From Oceanobacillus sojae (GTDB lineage: Bacteria; Bacillota; Bacilli; Bacillales; Amphibacillaceae), in the NCBI RefSeq assembly GCF_900162665.1, contig NZ_LT727812.1:62106-126105 (forward strand): a stretch of DNA of 64,000 nucleotides, written 5' to 3'. The position numbers and the translations under genes were made by a program. The notes beneath the pieces are model-generated. The model did not search any database. It saw nothing but the letters and a program-made list of their open reading frames with translations, and was not told where the DNA came from. Within the stretch, counting starts at the first letter, position 1. Every line of letters starts with the position of its first letter. Shown here piece by piece: positions 51,489 through 60,015 of this stretch.

Positions 51489-52244
51489 CTACTCATTCAT
51501 AAAGGCTTCATGCTGTGCCTGTTTCTTTCTGTAAACAACTTTGCATAACTGAATACTGATCTCATAAATAATAATCAGTGGAACTGCTACAACCGTTTGC
51601 AGAACAAAATCAGGCGGTGTAATAAGAACCCCTATAACGATTAAAACAAAATACGCGTACTTCCGGTTTTTAACCATAAATGCCGGTGTCAGAATACCGA
51701 GGCTTGTCAAAAACATCGTAACGATTGGAAGCTCAAACAAAAAGGCAAATGGTGTTGTTATCTTTAACAAAAATCCAAAATAACGCTCTACAGTAAACAT
51801 GACATTGAACATACCATCATTCAATGATAGTAGAAAAGGAAAAATCAACTTAATGAATACAACGTATCCAAAGATAAGCCCTAATACAAATAATATCAGT
51901 GAAGCTGGTATATAAGCTAATGAAACACGTTTTTCTTTTGAAGTTAAAGCCGGGCTGACGAATGCCCAGAGCTGGTAAGCGATAACTGGTATCGTTGCAG
52001 CAAAAGCAATTAATCCGGCCATTGAAAAGTAAATCCAGATAATTTCAGCGGGACTTATGACGGTCAGCTGCATATCAATATCGTTTACAAAAAAAGTATA
52101 GATGCTTTTCACGTTTAGAAAGCCGACAATAAAAAATAGTACAAAAACAATCGCTGTAACAATTAAACGATTCCGGAGTTCTGTTAAATGTCCCCCAAAA
52201 TTCATTTCTTTTTCTCCGTTTATATGTTCTTCTGATTCTGGCAT
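51489..52244 (-). CDS. tatC: Sec-independent translocase subunit TatC
   Basis: A 251-residue polytopic protein with six helices. GHLTELRNRLIVT (first cytoplasmic region, the twin-arginine recognition site), FVSPALTSKEKR in the next loop, and FAFLFELPIVTMFLTSLGILT with the functional Glu are typical. It receives folded twin-arginine substrates, with TatA forming the pore. Two tatA genes lie directly upstream on the same strand. Confidence 0.95.
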   Translation of the reverse strand: MPESEEHINGEKEMNFGGHLTELRNRLIVTAIVFVLFFIVGFLNVKSIYTFFVNDIDMQLTVISPAEIIWIYFSMAGLIAFAATIPVIAYQLWAFVSPALTSKEKRVSLAYIPASLILFVLGLIFGYVVFIKLIFPFLLSLNDGMFNVMFTVERYFGFLLKITTPFAFLFELPIVTMFLTSLGILTPAFMVKNRKYAYFVLIVIGVLITPPDFVLQTVVAVPLIIIYEISIQLCKVVYRKKQAQHEAFMNE

Positions 52245-52315
52245 AGTTCAACCCACCCCTTAAGCTGATGACACAAAAGAGATGCAAGGAATACTCCCTA
52301 CACCTCTGCAATTAA

Positions 52316-52492
52316 TTACTGTTTCTTTTTAGGTTTGTCATTCATGATGTCCTGACTTGCATTTTTAAATTCTCTTAGCGTTGTTCCGAGTGCTTTTCCA
52401 ATTTCGGGAAGCTTATTTGGACCGAAGACAATCAAGGCGGCAATGACTATTAAAATTACACCGGGAAATCCGATATTTGAAAATATACTCAT
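52316..52492 (-). CDS. tatA: TatA (second, shorter copy, 58 aa)
   Basis: A 58-residue Tat pore subunit: [20 protein letters not shown] (short membrane helix), the hinge [14 protein letters not shown], an amphipathic helix [10 protein letters not shown] and a basic tail KPKKKQ. The start ATG at 52492 is preceded by a purine-rich TGATGGAAA. It lies 24 bases after the other tatA gene and 71 bases before tatC. It is too short for simple ORF cut-offs and easily missed. Confidence 0.92.
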   Translation of the reverse strand: MSIFSNIGFPGVILIVIAALIVFGPNKLPEIGKALGTTLREFKNASQDIMNDKPKKKQ

Positions 52493-52516
52493 TTTCCATC
52501 AACTCCGTACCTGAAT

Positions 52517-52723
52517 TTAACTCATCTTTTCTTCTTTGATAATCGACTTAACCTCATCTGATTCGTCCTTAACATCCTGCGTTAAAGCCCGTGTAGATTT
52601 TTTGAATTCCTTCAGCGATTGTCCGGCTGCTTTCCCTATTTGCGGCAGCTTATTTGGACCAAAGATAATTAGAGCTAATATCACAATTAGTACAAGTCCT
52701 GGAACACCAATATTTGCGAACAT
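52517..52723 (-). CDS. tatA: TatA (first copy, 68 aa)
   Basis: A 68-residue paralogue: [20 protein letters not shown], hinge [14 protein letters not shown], amphipathic helix [10 protein letters not shown] and a longer charged tail ending KEEKMS. It differs from the second copy mainly in the tail. Its presence in tandem with a single TatC suggests that the two TatA proteins either mix or serve different conditions. GAAGGTGTCGA precedes the ATG. Confidence 0.93.
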   Translation of the reverse strand: MFANIGVPGLVLIVILALIIFGPNKLPQIGKAAGQSLKEFKKSTRALTQDVKDESDEVKSIIKEEKMS

Positions 52724-52799
52724 CTATCGACACCTTCTTTACGTATAGAACATTATCTTTCTTCCCATATCATAGCATGTTTAGAAAACATTAGACAAG

Positions 52800-53291
52800 T
52801 TAATTTTTACGGTCATATTGCAGAAAATAATAGTCGTAAGGATTTTTATAGTTCTTTATTCCCTTCTCCTTTTTTGTAAGCTCCCACTCAGCTTCATCAA
52901 ACGCCGGAGCAAATGTATCACCGGGAAAATCCTCATCAATTCTTGTAATATACATCCGGTCAGCAATAGGCACTGCTTGTTCATAAACTGCCCCGCCGCC
53001 AATGATAAAATATTCGGTTTCGGGGTGTTCCTGATTCCAATGCTCCACTACAGATAAATCATGAATGATTTCTACATTTTTTATTTCCAGATCTTTATTT
53101 CTGGTCAGTACGACATTACGCCGGTTTGGTAACGGTCCATTCATCGATTCTAATGTTTTTCTTCCCATAATAATCGTGTTCCCTGTTGTCTTTTCTTTAA
53201 AAAATTTCAAATCCTGCGGCAAATGCCAGGGCATCTTATTTTGATAACCGATAACATTATTTCTGCTTGCGGCAAATAGTAATGAAATCAT
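52800..53291 (-). CDS. dfrA: Dihydrofolate reductase
   Basis: A 163-residue NADPH-dependent reductase regenerating tetrahydrofolate. MISLLFAASRNNVIGYQNKMPWHLPQDLKFFKEKT holds the substrate site (PWHLPQDL with Asp27-type acid). GRKTLESM and FIIGGGAVYEQAV form the cofactor site. It lies 36 bases after thyA and is co-transcribed with it, coupling dTMP synthesis to folate recycling. A native trimethoprim target. Confidence 0.97.
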   Translation of the reverse strand: MISLLFAASRNNVIGYQNKMPWHLPQDLKFFKEKTTGNTIIMGRKTLESMNGPLPNRRNVVLTRNKDLEIKNVEIIHDLSVVEHWNQEHPETEYFIIGGGAVYEQAVPIADRMYITRIDEDFPGDTFAPAFDEAEWELTKKEKGIKNYKNPYDYYFLQYDRKN

Positions 53292-53327
53292 GTTTTAGCC
53301 TCCATTCCAAGTTTTCTCTTACAGCGT

Positions 53328-54281
53328 TTAAACAGCGATTGGTGCTTTAATCGCAGGGTGTGAATTGTAATTTTCGATTTTCAAATCAGAAATATCGATA
53401 TCAAAAACTGATTTCCCGTCTGCGTTTATTTTTAATACCGGCAATTCCCTGATATCTCTTTCTAATTGCAGATTTACTTGATTTACATGATTGGAATAGA
53501 TATGCGCATCTCCAAAGGTATGAACAAACTCGCCTACTTCTAAATCACATTCATGAGCAATTAAATGTGTTAACAGTGCATAGCTTGCAATATTAAAAGG
53601 TACACCGATAAATACGTCAGCACTGCGCTGATACAGCTGACAGGATAATTTCCCGTCCGCTACATAAAACTGAAATAGTGTGTGACATGGCGGCAAAGCC
53701 ATAGATGGAATATCCTCCGGGTTCCATGCAGATACAATATGGCGTCTGGAATTAGGATTATTTTTAATAGCTTCAATGGTTTCTTTTAATTGATCAATCG
53801 AATCGCCTTTTGAAGTTTCCCACTTTCTCCACTGCTTTCCATAAACGGATCCTAAATCCCCGTATTTTTTGGCAAATGCATCATCATTTAATATTTTCTC
53901 TTTAAACAGCTCCATCTGCTGCTCATATTCTTCTTTAAACGCTGCATCCTTCTGACTGCGTATACCAAAGTCTGTCATATCCGGTCCTGTATATTCCGGG
54001 CTTTTAATCCACTTTTCAAAGGCCCATTCATTCCAGATATTATTATTATGCTCAAGTAAATAGCGGATGTTTGTATCCCCTTTAATAAACCATAGCAACT
54101 CTGTAGCGATTAAGCGGAACGGAACCTTTTTCGTAGTTAATAACGGAAACCCTTTTTGTAAATCAAATCGAATCTGATGGCCGAAAATCGAATATGTACC
54201 CGTATTTGTCCGGTCATCACGATTTAGCCCTTCATCTAATATCTTACGGCACAGCTCTAAATAACCTTGTTCTCCCTGCAT
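53328..54281 (-). CDS. thyA: Thymidylate synthase (ThyA)
   Basis: A 317-residue enzyme making dTMP from dUMP with methylene-tetrahydrofolate. [19 protein letters not shown] carries the phosphate-binding Arg. The catalytic Cys is in [13 protein letters not shown], and [36 protein letters not shown] and [10 protein letters not shown] complete the site. The length includes the ~50-residue insert typical of B-type Bacillus enzymes. dfrA follows. Confidence 0.97.
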   Translation of the reverse strand: MQGEQGYLELCRKILDEGLNRDDRTNTGTYSIFGHQIRFDLQKGFPLLTTKKVPFRLIATELLWFIKGDTNIRYLLEHNNNIWNEWAFEKWIKSPEYTGPDMTDFGIRSQKDAAFKEEYEQQMELFKEKILNDDAFAKKYGDLGSVYGKQWRKWETSKGDSIDQLKETIEAIKNNPNSRRHIVSAWNPEDIPSMALPPCHTLFQFYVADGKLSCQLYQRSADVFIGVPFNIASYALLTHLIAHECDLEVGEFVHTFGDAHIYSNHVNQVNLQLERDIRELPVLKINADGKSVFDIDISDLKIENYNSHPAIKAPIAV

Positions 54282-54477
54282 TCATAATCCTCCTCTATAT
54301 TTTGACTCCTATATGTAGGAACTTCTTTTGCTGATATAATTTAACCTTTAAATCATTATTATAACAGAAAATCGATCCCTGTATATTTCTCAGCTTTAAA
54401 ATAAACAATTTTAAGGAAGAAGAAACAGATATAAATTCAAAACCTTTTGATTATTTTATAAAAACAGCCGGGATTTC

Positions 54478-54506
54478 TTGACTGTGCAAAAAAATTAAGC
54501 TAATAT
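54478..54506 (+). promoter_or_regulatory. Sigma-A promoter of a short terminated RNA
   Basis: TTGACT (54478-54483), exactly 17 bases, then TAATAT (54501-54506). Transcription would start near 54512. Confidence 0.7.
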
Positions 54507-54511
54507 GGGTA

Positions 54512-54614
54512 CAAGCAAAGAAGATGGTACGGAATCATTAGAATGTAAAGGTAGCTTCGATAGACAGAAGTGGATGATTATGATCCCGTTCTTCTATCGG
54601 AAGCTGCCTTTTTT
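54512..54614 (+). ncRNA. Putative small RNA or leader ending in a strong terminator
   Basis: About 100 bases with no ORF or ribosome binding site. It ends in a 12-bp stem AAAGGTAGCTTC/GAAGCTGCCTTT extended by GATAGA/TCTATC, with a run of six T. The cold-shock gene starts 68 bases beyond, so this is either an independent sRNA or an attenuator in the csp leader. The rest of 54282-54477 is A+T-rich with nothing recognised. Confidence 0.5.
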
Positions 54615-54681
54615 CATATTTCGTTCTTCTGCTTTGTAATCAAACGCGTTTTACGTGGAAGTATTTAGGAGGAAATTTAAC

Positions 54682-54882
54682 ATGGAAAACGGAGTAGTAA
54701 AATGGTTTAATGCAGAAAAAGGTTACGGGTTTATTCAATTAGAGGAAGGGAATGATATTTTCGTACATTATTCTGCTATTCAAGAAGAAGGTTTTAAAAC
54801 TTTAGAAGAAGGACAGGAAGTTTCCTTTGACGTCGTTGAAGGTGAACGCGGTCCACAAGCTGCAAATGTTGTAAAAAGATAA
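54682..54882 (+). CDS. cspA: Cold-shock protein (Csp family)
   Basis: A 66-residue single-strand nucleic-acid-binding beta-barrel. RNP1 is KGYGFIQLE and RNP2 is [18 protein letters not shown] closes it. I chose the ATG at 54682 because TAGGAGGAA lies at proper distance; upstream in-frame codons would add nine residues unlike the family. The long untranslated region before it fits cold-shock genes. A terminator follows. Confidence 0.96.
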   Translation: MENGVVKWFNAEKGYGFIQLEEGNDIFVHYSAIQEEGFKTLEEGQEVSFDVVEGERGPQAANVVKR

Positions 54883-54900
54883 ATCATCATAGATTAAAAG

Positions 54901-54930
54901 CAGAACCCTGAATGGGGTTCTGTTTTTTTT
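54901..54930 (+). terminator. csp terminator
   Basis: CAGAACCC (54901-54908) pairs with GGGTTCTG (54915-54922), followed by eight T. Confidence 0.9.
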
Positions 54931-54937
54931 GCTGTCT

Positions 54938-55053
54938 AAGAAATTATAGAATTATTGCCTTGTGGATAACTATTTAGAGAAAAACAGCCGCGTCCAGCTC
55001 CGAGCGCCAAAAACTATGGAGCTAGCACGTGAGCGCTCTGGGCTTTTGTTCTT
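54938..55053. repeat. Interspersed repeat, copy 2 (~116 bp)
   Basis: A near-identical copy of 9099-9213 in the same orientation. The internal stem is perfect here (GAGCGC with GCGCTC). It begins 8 bases after the csp terminator's T run, as copy 1 begins 8 bases after a riboswitch terminator. From 55054 to 55200 nothing else is recognised. Confidence 0.85.
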
Positions 55054-55205
55054 GTTCCTCATGCATACGCTCGTCCCCCTGCTTTATCAAAGTGCAATTC
55101 CAGTTTTAAAAGATACTATTTTGTCAATGATTTTACCATTTTGTTCATAAAAATGTCATAAACTTTTCAAACCAAAAAGTTTGTAAAATGATTAAATCAG
55201 TTCAC

Positions 55206-55232
55206 TTGTGAATATTTGAACGAAATGTGAAA
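55206..55232 (+). promoter_or_regulatory. Candidate ResD-like sites before the oxidase operon
   Basis: TTGTGAAT (55206-55213) and ATGTGAAA (55225-55232) are direct repeats about two helical turns apart and resemble the ResD consensus TTTGTGAAT. They lie about 100 bases upstream of the first oxidase gene. Confidence 0.35.
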
Positions 55233-55313
55233 AGTCCGTAATGACACTGTATACAGGCCTTCTTTTCGATATGATAGTCATATAGGCAAGAAGTTACAGA
55301 AGGGGTGAAACAC

Positions 55314-55424
55314 GTGAAAAAATCTGATCCTAATTTAAAAGGTACACTTTTTTCAGTAATCACTATAGGAGCTATTATTCTTATCAGCTGGTTTGCAGTA
55401 TTTTTATTATTTTTATCGCGATAA
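55314..55424 (+). CDS. cbaD: Cytochrome c oxidase subunit 2A (CbaD-like), 36 aa
   Basis: A 36-residue single-helix protein from a GTG: MKKSDPNLKGTLFSVITIGA then IILISWFAVFLLFLSR. The Lys-rich start, TLxSV and WFxVFxLF patterns fit subunit IIa of ba3-type oxidases. GAAGGGGTGAAA precedes it. It is the first gene of the oxidase operon, 18 bases before cbaB. Confidence 0.85.
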   Translation: MKKSDPNLKGTLFSVITIGAIILISWFAVFLLFLSR

Positions 55425-55442
55425 AGAAGGAGGAGAAAGAGC

Positions 55443-55976
55443 ATGCATTTACACAAATACGAGAAGATTTGGCTTATCTTCGGCGGGGCATCCCTTGTAT
55501 TGTTTCTGGCGATACTTGGATTTGGAGCATTTTATTTAGGAACGCATCCTCAAAGCCATGGAGTAACGATTGACCCTGAAAATGTGGAAGCGAACGAAGC
55601 ATTTCAAAGAGAAAATCTTGGGATTACCCAGGTAGATGATGATAAATATATTGTCAATGTTGTTGCCAGTGCATTCAACTACGATTTAGGAAGTGATGAG
55701 GAAGGCAATGCAGTTTCCAATATAGAAATTCCTAAAGGATCTACTGTTTTGTTTCAGGTAGTATCAAAAGATGTTATTCATGGATTTAATGTAGCAGGCA
55801 CGAATGTCAATATGATGGTAGAGCCTGGATATATCAGCAGCATGGAAGTTCAGCTTAATAAAGCTGGGGAATACACATTATTATGTAATGAATACTGTGG
55901 TGTAGGACATCACATGATGCATGCAACAGTGGAGGTGGTTGACGATGAGTCTGGCAATGAAACAGCAGCAGAATGA
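55443..55976 (+). CDS. cbaB: Cytochrome ba3 oxidase subunit II
   Basis: A 177-residue protein with one N-terminal helix (WLIFGGASLVLFLAILGFGAF) and an extracytoplasmic cupredoxin domain. The CuA ligands are a His in VIHGFNV and CNEYCGVGHHMM. It accepts electrons from cytochrome c. The short one-helix form is typical of ba3 (type B) oxidases. Its end overlaps the start of subunit I by 32 bases. Confidence 0.94.
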   Translation: MHLHKYEKIWLIFGGASLVLFLAILGFGAFYLGTHPQSHGVTIDPENVEANEAFQRENLGITQVDDDKYIVNVVASAFNYDLGSDEEGNAVSNIEIPKGSTVLFQVVSKDVIHGFNVAGTNVNMMVEPGYISSMEVQLNKAGEYTLLCNEYCGVGHHMMHATVEVVDDESGNETAAE

Positions 55977-57630
55977 AGAAATTAACTTGACACCTTTAAG
56001 TATCGCAAAACCAGAAGCGAAATTATATCTTTCCTTTATGTATGTTGCATTTATTTCATTATTTATCGGTGGATTAATGGGGTTATTACAGGTATTGGTA
56101 CGTTCAGGAGATTTTGAACTTCCGCTTGGTATCGGCTATTATCAAATACTTACTTTACACGGCGTCATCCTGGCATTAGTACTGACAACCTTTTTCATTA
56201 TTGGATTTCAATATTCTTTATTGGGTAAGACCGTCGGTATGTCAGATAAGCAACGGAAGCTTGGCTGGTTATCTTTTTGGACGATGACGATTGGAACGGC
56301 CTTAACTGGAACAGCTATTTTACTTGGGAAAGCAAACGTTCTATATACGTTCTATGCACCACTAAAAGCGCATCCTGCCTTTTATATCGGTCTTGCACTT
56401 GTTGTAGTTGGGACATGGGTGGCTGCCCTTGTTAACTGGCACCAGGTGTATGTTTGGAAAAAAGCACATCCAAACCAGAAAACACCGCTTCTCGCTTTTA
56501 TGGTTACGATTAATATGATTATGTGGGTTATCTGTTCTCTTGGAGTAGCTGTGACTGTTCTTGTACAGTTTATCCCATGGTCATTAGGCTATACGGAAAC
56601 AATTAATGTTTTATTAAGCCGTACGCTATTCTGGTATTTTGGTCATCCGCTTGTTTATTTCTGGTTATTACCTGCTTACATGGCATGGTATGCAATTATC
56701 CCTAAAATCATTGGCGGAAAGATATTCAGTGACTCTTTAGCGAGACTTTCCTTTATCTTATTCTTGTTTTTCTCTATTCCGGTTGGTTTTCACCATCAGC
56801 TTACAGAGCCGGGTATTGATCCAACATGGAAGTTTATCCAGGTAGTTCTTACCTTTATGGTTATTGTACCTAGCTTAATGACAGCATTTTCGATGTTTGC
56901 CATGTTTGAGACTACCGGCAGAAAACAAGGTGCAACCGGGCTGTTTGACTGGTTTAAAAAATTGCCTTGGAAGGATGTCCGGTTTGTGGCGCCTTTCGTC
57001 GGAATGCTGGCGTTTATTCCGGGTGGAGCAGGCGGTATTATTAATGCATCTCACCAATTGAACACGCTTGTTCATAATACGATTTGGGTAACAGGACATT
57101 TTCATTTAACCATTGCAACGACAGTTCTGCTTACGTTCTTTGGAATCGCCTACTGGCTCATTCCTCATTTAACTGGCAGAAAGCTTACACCAAAGATTCA
57201 TAAGCTGGGCATTTATCAGACTATTATATGGGCTGTAGGTATGCTGATTATGTCTGGAGCGATGCATATTCAAGGGCTCTTAGGCGGACCAAGAAGATCC
57301 TCCTTCTCCGAATACGGCGGTACCGAACAGGCTGCTGAATGGGCCGGCTATCAGGCTGCTCAGGCTGTTGGAGGCACCCTTCTCTTTATCGGGATTGTCC
57401 TGATGATATATATCTTTATGGATTTATTAGCCTTTGCTCCAAAAGGCGAAGAAGAGTTTCCGATTGCAGAAGAAGAGGAGGATGCACAGCCTACACCGTT
57501 ATGGATGGAAAATTGGAAGCTGTGGATTGGTATTACAATTGCTTTAATTTTATTTGCATATACGATCCCAATGATAGATATTATCCAAAATGCACCGCCG
57601 GGTTCTCCTCCATTCGATAATATTTTATAA
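55945..57630 (+). CDS. cbaA: Cytochrome ba3 oxidase subunit I
   Basis: A 561-residue membrane protein with 13 helices carrying haem b, haem a3 and CuB. Haem and copper ligands are visible in LTLHGVILALVLTTFFIIGF, WYFGHPLVYFWLLPAYMAWY (CuB His and Tyr), VGFHHQLTEPG and VTGHFHLTIATT. The K-pathway style of B-type oxidases is expected. I chose the ATG at 55945 (GAGGTGG upstream). It reduces oxygen with high affinity and pumps protons. Confidence 0.95.
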   Translation: MSLAMKQQQNEEINLTPLSIAKPEAKLYLSFMYVAFISLFIGGLMGLLQVLVRSGDFELPLGIGYYQILTLHGVILALVLTTFFIIGFQYSLLGKTVGMSDKQRKLGWLSFWTMTIGTALTGTAILLGKANVLYTFYAPLKAHPAFYIGLALVVVGTWVAALVNWHQVYVWKKAHPNQKTPLLAFMVTINMIMWVICSLGVAVTVLVQFIPWSLGYTETINVLLSRTLFWYFGHPLVYFWLLPAYMAWYAIIPKIIGGKIFSDSLARLSFILFLFFSIPVGFHHQLTEPGIDPTWKFIQVVLTFMVIVPSLMTAFSMFAMFETTGRKQGATGLFDWFKKLPWKDVRFVAPFVGMLAFIPGGAGGIINASHQLNTLVHNTIWVTGHFHLTIATTVLLTFFGIAYWLIPHLTGRKLTPKIHKLGIYQTIIWAVGMLIMSGAMHIQGLLGGPRRSSFSEYGGTEQAAEWAGYQAAQAVGGTLLFIGIVLMIYIFMDLLAFAPKGEEEFPIAEEEEDAQPTPLWMENWKLWIGITIALILFAYTIPMIDIIQNAPPGSPPFDNIL

Positions 57631-57716
57631 AGGATGGATACTAAAAGCATACGTCCTGCAATTAGATTTGATTATTGAGCAAGGCATAAATAGGAGGAAA
57701 GTAATCCAATATAATT

Positions 57717-57851
57717 ATGATTAAAAATATATTCGAAAACCTTGAAAGTGATTTTAAATACAAACTGAATCGGGAATTGACACAGGCTGAAAAAGAATTC
57801 TTTAAATGGTTAGCACGGAAATATGTGTCTGAGCAAGGGAAAAAAGAGTAA
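57717..57851 (+). CDS. Small hypothetical protein, 44 aa
   Basis: A 44-codon frame reads MIKNIFENLESDFKYKLNRE, then LTQAEKEFFKWLARKYVSEQ. It is charged and helical. The AGGAGG nearby is about 20 bases before the ATG, further than usual, so either translation is weak or the start is an unusual codon upstream. It ends just before a 17-bp terminator shared with the oxidase operon. Similar short helix-rich peptides occur in Bacillaceae, but I know no function. Confidence 0.5.
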   Translation: MIKNIFENLESDFKYKLNRELTQAEKEFFKWLARKYVSEQGKKE

Positions 57852-57923
57852 TTTATAAAAATGATTGTTTCAATATCTTTTTCCACCATTGCTAAGGAAT
57901 GTAAAAATAGTAACACCTTCATA

Positions 57924-57964
57924 AAAACAATCCGTTTTGATTAATCTTCAAAACGGATTGTTTT
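57924..57964 (+). terminator. Perfect 17-bp terminator hairpin
   Basis: AAAACAATCCGTTTTGA (57924-57940) is mirrored at 57948-57964. It ends the oxidase operon and the small gene after it. Confidence 0.88.
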
Positions 57965-58069
57965 GTTACATTCATATAGGCTTATCAAAATGTTATCAGA
58001 TAATCTATCATTTTCTGTTGCAGATCTGAGAATGAAATTAAGTAAAAACCCCCACATTCCATGTGAGGG

Positions 58070-58435
58070 TTATAACGAACCTACTCTTCTTGTAATTAGC
58101 AGCATAATTTCTTTTTTTGATATATCTTCTTGATCATTTTTAGAGTAAATAGTAAGAGGATAAATTTCATTATCAGAAGTAATTAAATACCATATCACTC
58201 TAAAACCGCCAGATTTCCCTTTATTAGCATCAGGATTTTCTAACCTTGTTTTAACTACTCTGTTACCTTTTAATTTCAAACCTGGTACTCTATCGCCCTC
58301 AATATTTCCTTTTTCAAACGCATCAAACAATTTTTCTACGAGATTAATGGAAGTTGGATATTTCCTTGCGAGTTTTAATAGATCTTTTTCAAACTCCTTT
58401 ACTTCCATTACTTGATAATTATTTTGATTCTTCAC
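58070..58435 (-). CDS. RelE/ParE-type toxin of a toxin-antitoxin pair
   Basis: A 121-residue RelE-fold protein: FEKDLLKLARKYPTSINLVEKLFDAF at the start, then LKGNRVVKTRLENPDANKGKSGGFRVIWYLI and a C-terminal basic helix ISKKEIMLLITRRV. Arg and Lys residues in KTRLEN and FRVIWY are where the family's RNA-cleavage site lies. Its first 17 bases overlap the antitoxin gene. The family cuts mRNA at the ribosome. Type II pair by organisation. Confidence 0.85.
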   Translation of the reverse strand: MKNQNNYQVMEVKEFEKDLLKLARKYPTSINLVEKLFDAFEKGNIEGDRVPGLKLKGNRVVKTRLENPDANKGKSGGFRVIWYLITSDNEIYPLTIYSKNDQEDISKKEIMLLITRRVGSL

Positions 58436-58613
58436 TTAATTTTTCTCTAATCCTTGCAATCATTTCTTTATAAGATCGTTTAGGCAATGTACCTTTTCTT
58501 ATTTGTTCTACTTCATCAAGCGAATTGTTTATAGACTGTTTTGCATCGATTTTAACATCTTCCATTACAGCCATATCTTCATCCCCTTTGTTATCTTTAC
58601 CATTTTCACACAT
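58419..58613 (-). CDS. Antitoxin of the RelE-type pair
   Basis: A 64-residue acidic-to-basic helical protein: KIDAKQSINNSLDEVEQIRK, then LPKRSYKEMIARIREKLSEE. It overlaps the toxin gene by 17 bases. Two starts are possible: the ATG at 58613 with AAGGAG 10 bases upstream, and an inner ATG (MAVMEDVK) with AAAGGGG 8 bases upstream. An inverted repeat (ATACATA 58612-58618, TATGTAT 58634-58640) flanks the ribosome binding site and may be the autoregulatory operator. Confidence 0.82.
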   Translation of the reverse strand: MCENGKDNKGDEDMAVMEDVKIDAKQSINNSLDEVEQIRKGTLPKRSYKEMIARIREKLSEESK

Positions 58614-58788
58614 ACATATCACACTCCTTACAGTATGTATATGTAGTGTTTCCTTAATGTATATTGATTATAACATATAAAAGTATAGCTTGACATTGTA
58701 TCTGCATCTTTTAATTTAATCGTACGCTTATTCTCAAGCATCTAAAGTGCTTAATGATAACACTCAGGCCCTTAACAATACACTGACA

Positions 58789-59916
58789 CTATTCTTTCTC
58801 CCCAAAGTATTGATAGTAATTCGTCTGAATAAAACCATTAAACAGCTTGCGTTTCTTCGTAGCAGCTTTTCCAAATGCTTTTTCAAATTGTTCATAAGCT
58901 GTAATGATGTATGTGCTCCAGGATGGATGATTTTGCATAACACCGCCCAGATCATGATACATCTTTTCTACTTCCTCTTTATCGCTTAACCGTTGCCCAT
59001 ATGGCGGATTACTGATAAGATAGCCATCTTTTTGTTTAATGGTCAGATCACTTACCTGCATCTGTTTCCACTGAATTAAATCTCCAAGTCCTGCTTCCAA
59101 AGCATTTGCCTGCGCCGTTTCAATCATTTGATGACTGATATCTGAACCAGTGATAGATAATGGCTGGTCATAATTAGCAAGCTCCTCAGCTTCTCCAAAA
59201 GCCGCATCCCAATGTCTCTGTTTTACTAAACTCCATTCTTCAGAAGCAAATTCCCGATTAAATCCAGGTGCAATATTTTGGCCGATCAAGGCAGCTTCAA
59301 TTAAAATGGTTCCTGAACCGCAAAATGGATCAATTAAAGGCTGATCTGGCTTCCAGTTTGTTAATAGGACTAATGCTGCAGCAAGCGTTTCTTTTAAAGG
59401 AGCCTCCCCCTGCCCGACTCGATAACCGCGTTTATGTAAACCGGCTCCTGAAGTATCAATAGTCAAGGTTGCTTCATCTTTCAAAAGAGCAATCTCTGTT
59501 TTATAGAGTGCTCCTGATTCTTCCAGTTTGTTGATTAAACCATATTTTAGTTTCATTCGTTCTACAACCGCTTTTTTTACAATTGCCTGGCAATCCGGCA
59601 CACTGTATAAAGTGGATTTAATTGATTTTCCGGAAACAGGGATTTGTCCTGTTTCATCAATATAGCTTTCCCAGGGAAGTGCTTTTGTCTGCTCAAATAA
59701 TTCATCAAATGTGCTGGCCTGAAACTTTCCGACAAGAATTTTCACACGGTCAGCTGTTCTTAACCACAGGTTACATCTGGGAATCGCGGAAATTGGTGCA
59801 TCAAAAATAACTTTTCCGTTTTCAACAGTGGCCTCATATCCCAGGTCTCTTACTTCTTTTGCAACAATTGATTCAAGTCCCATCGCTGCTGTAGCAATTA
59901 AAGTTACTTGTTTCAT
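58789..59916 (-). CDS. ypsC: 23S rRNA (guanine-N2) methyltransferase-like protein (THUMP plus UPF0020)
   Basis: A 375-residue RNA methyltransferase. The N-terminal THUMP domain (LIATAAMGLESIVAKEVRDLGY) precedes a Rossmann core with SAM motif PLIDPFCGSGTILIEAALIG and catalytic NPPYG in YLISNPPYGQRL. This matches B. subtilis YpsC and the RlmL N-terminal half. I chose the Met with GAGAGGATATT before it; a longer start adds eight residues. The gene follows rnpB and gpsB, as in Bacillus. Confidence 0.92.
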   Translation of the reverse strand: MKQVTLIATAAMGLESIVAKEVRDLGYEATVENGKVIFDAPISAIPRCNLWLRTADRVKILVGKFQASTFDELFEQTKALPWESYIDETGQIPVSGKSIKSTLYSVPDCQAIVKKAVVERMKLKYGLINKLEESGALYKTEIALLKDEATLTIDTSGAGLHKRGYRVGQGEAPLKETLAAALVLLTNWKPDQPLIDPFCGSGTILIEAALIGQNIAPGFNREFASEEWSLVKQRHWDAAFGEAEELANYDQPLSITGSDISHQMIETAQANALEAGLGDLIQWKQMQVSDLTIKQKDGYLISNPPYGQRLSDKEEVEKMYHDLGGVMQNHPSWSTYIITAYEQFEKAFGKAATKKRKLFNGFIQTNYYQYFGEKE

Positions 59917-59962
59917 TTTTAATATCCTCTCGGTTATCATTTTAGTATAGTGTTTTCCATAA

Positions 59963-60001
59963 AAGAAAAAGATTCTATTTCATTTAATTGGAAATAGAAT
60001 C
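59963..60001 (-). terminator. rnpB terminator
   Basis: GATTCTATTTC (59971-59981) is mirrored by GAAATAGAATC (59991-60001). On the minus strand TTTTTCTT follows. Confidence 0.88.
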
Positions 60002-60015
60002 TGTTCGTTGGTGCG

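Noticed and set aside
54962..55150. 62-codon frame across repeat copy 2
   Set aside because: The reading frame is not kept in copy 1, so it is not coding.
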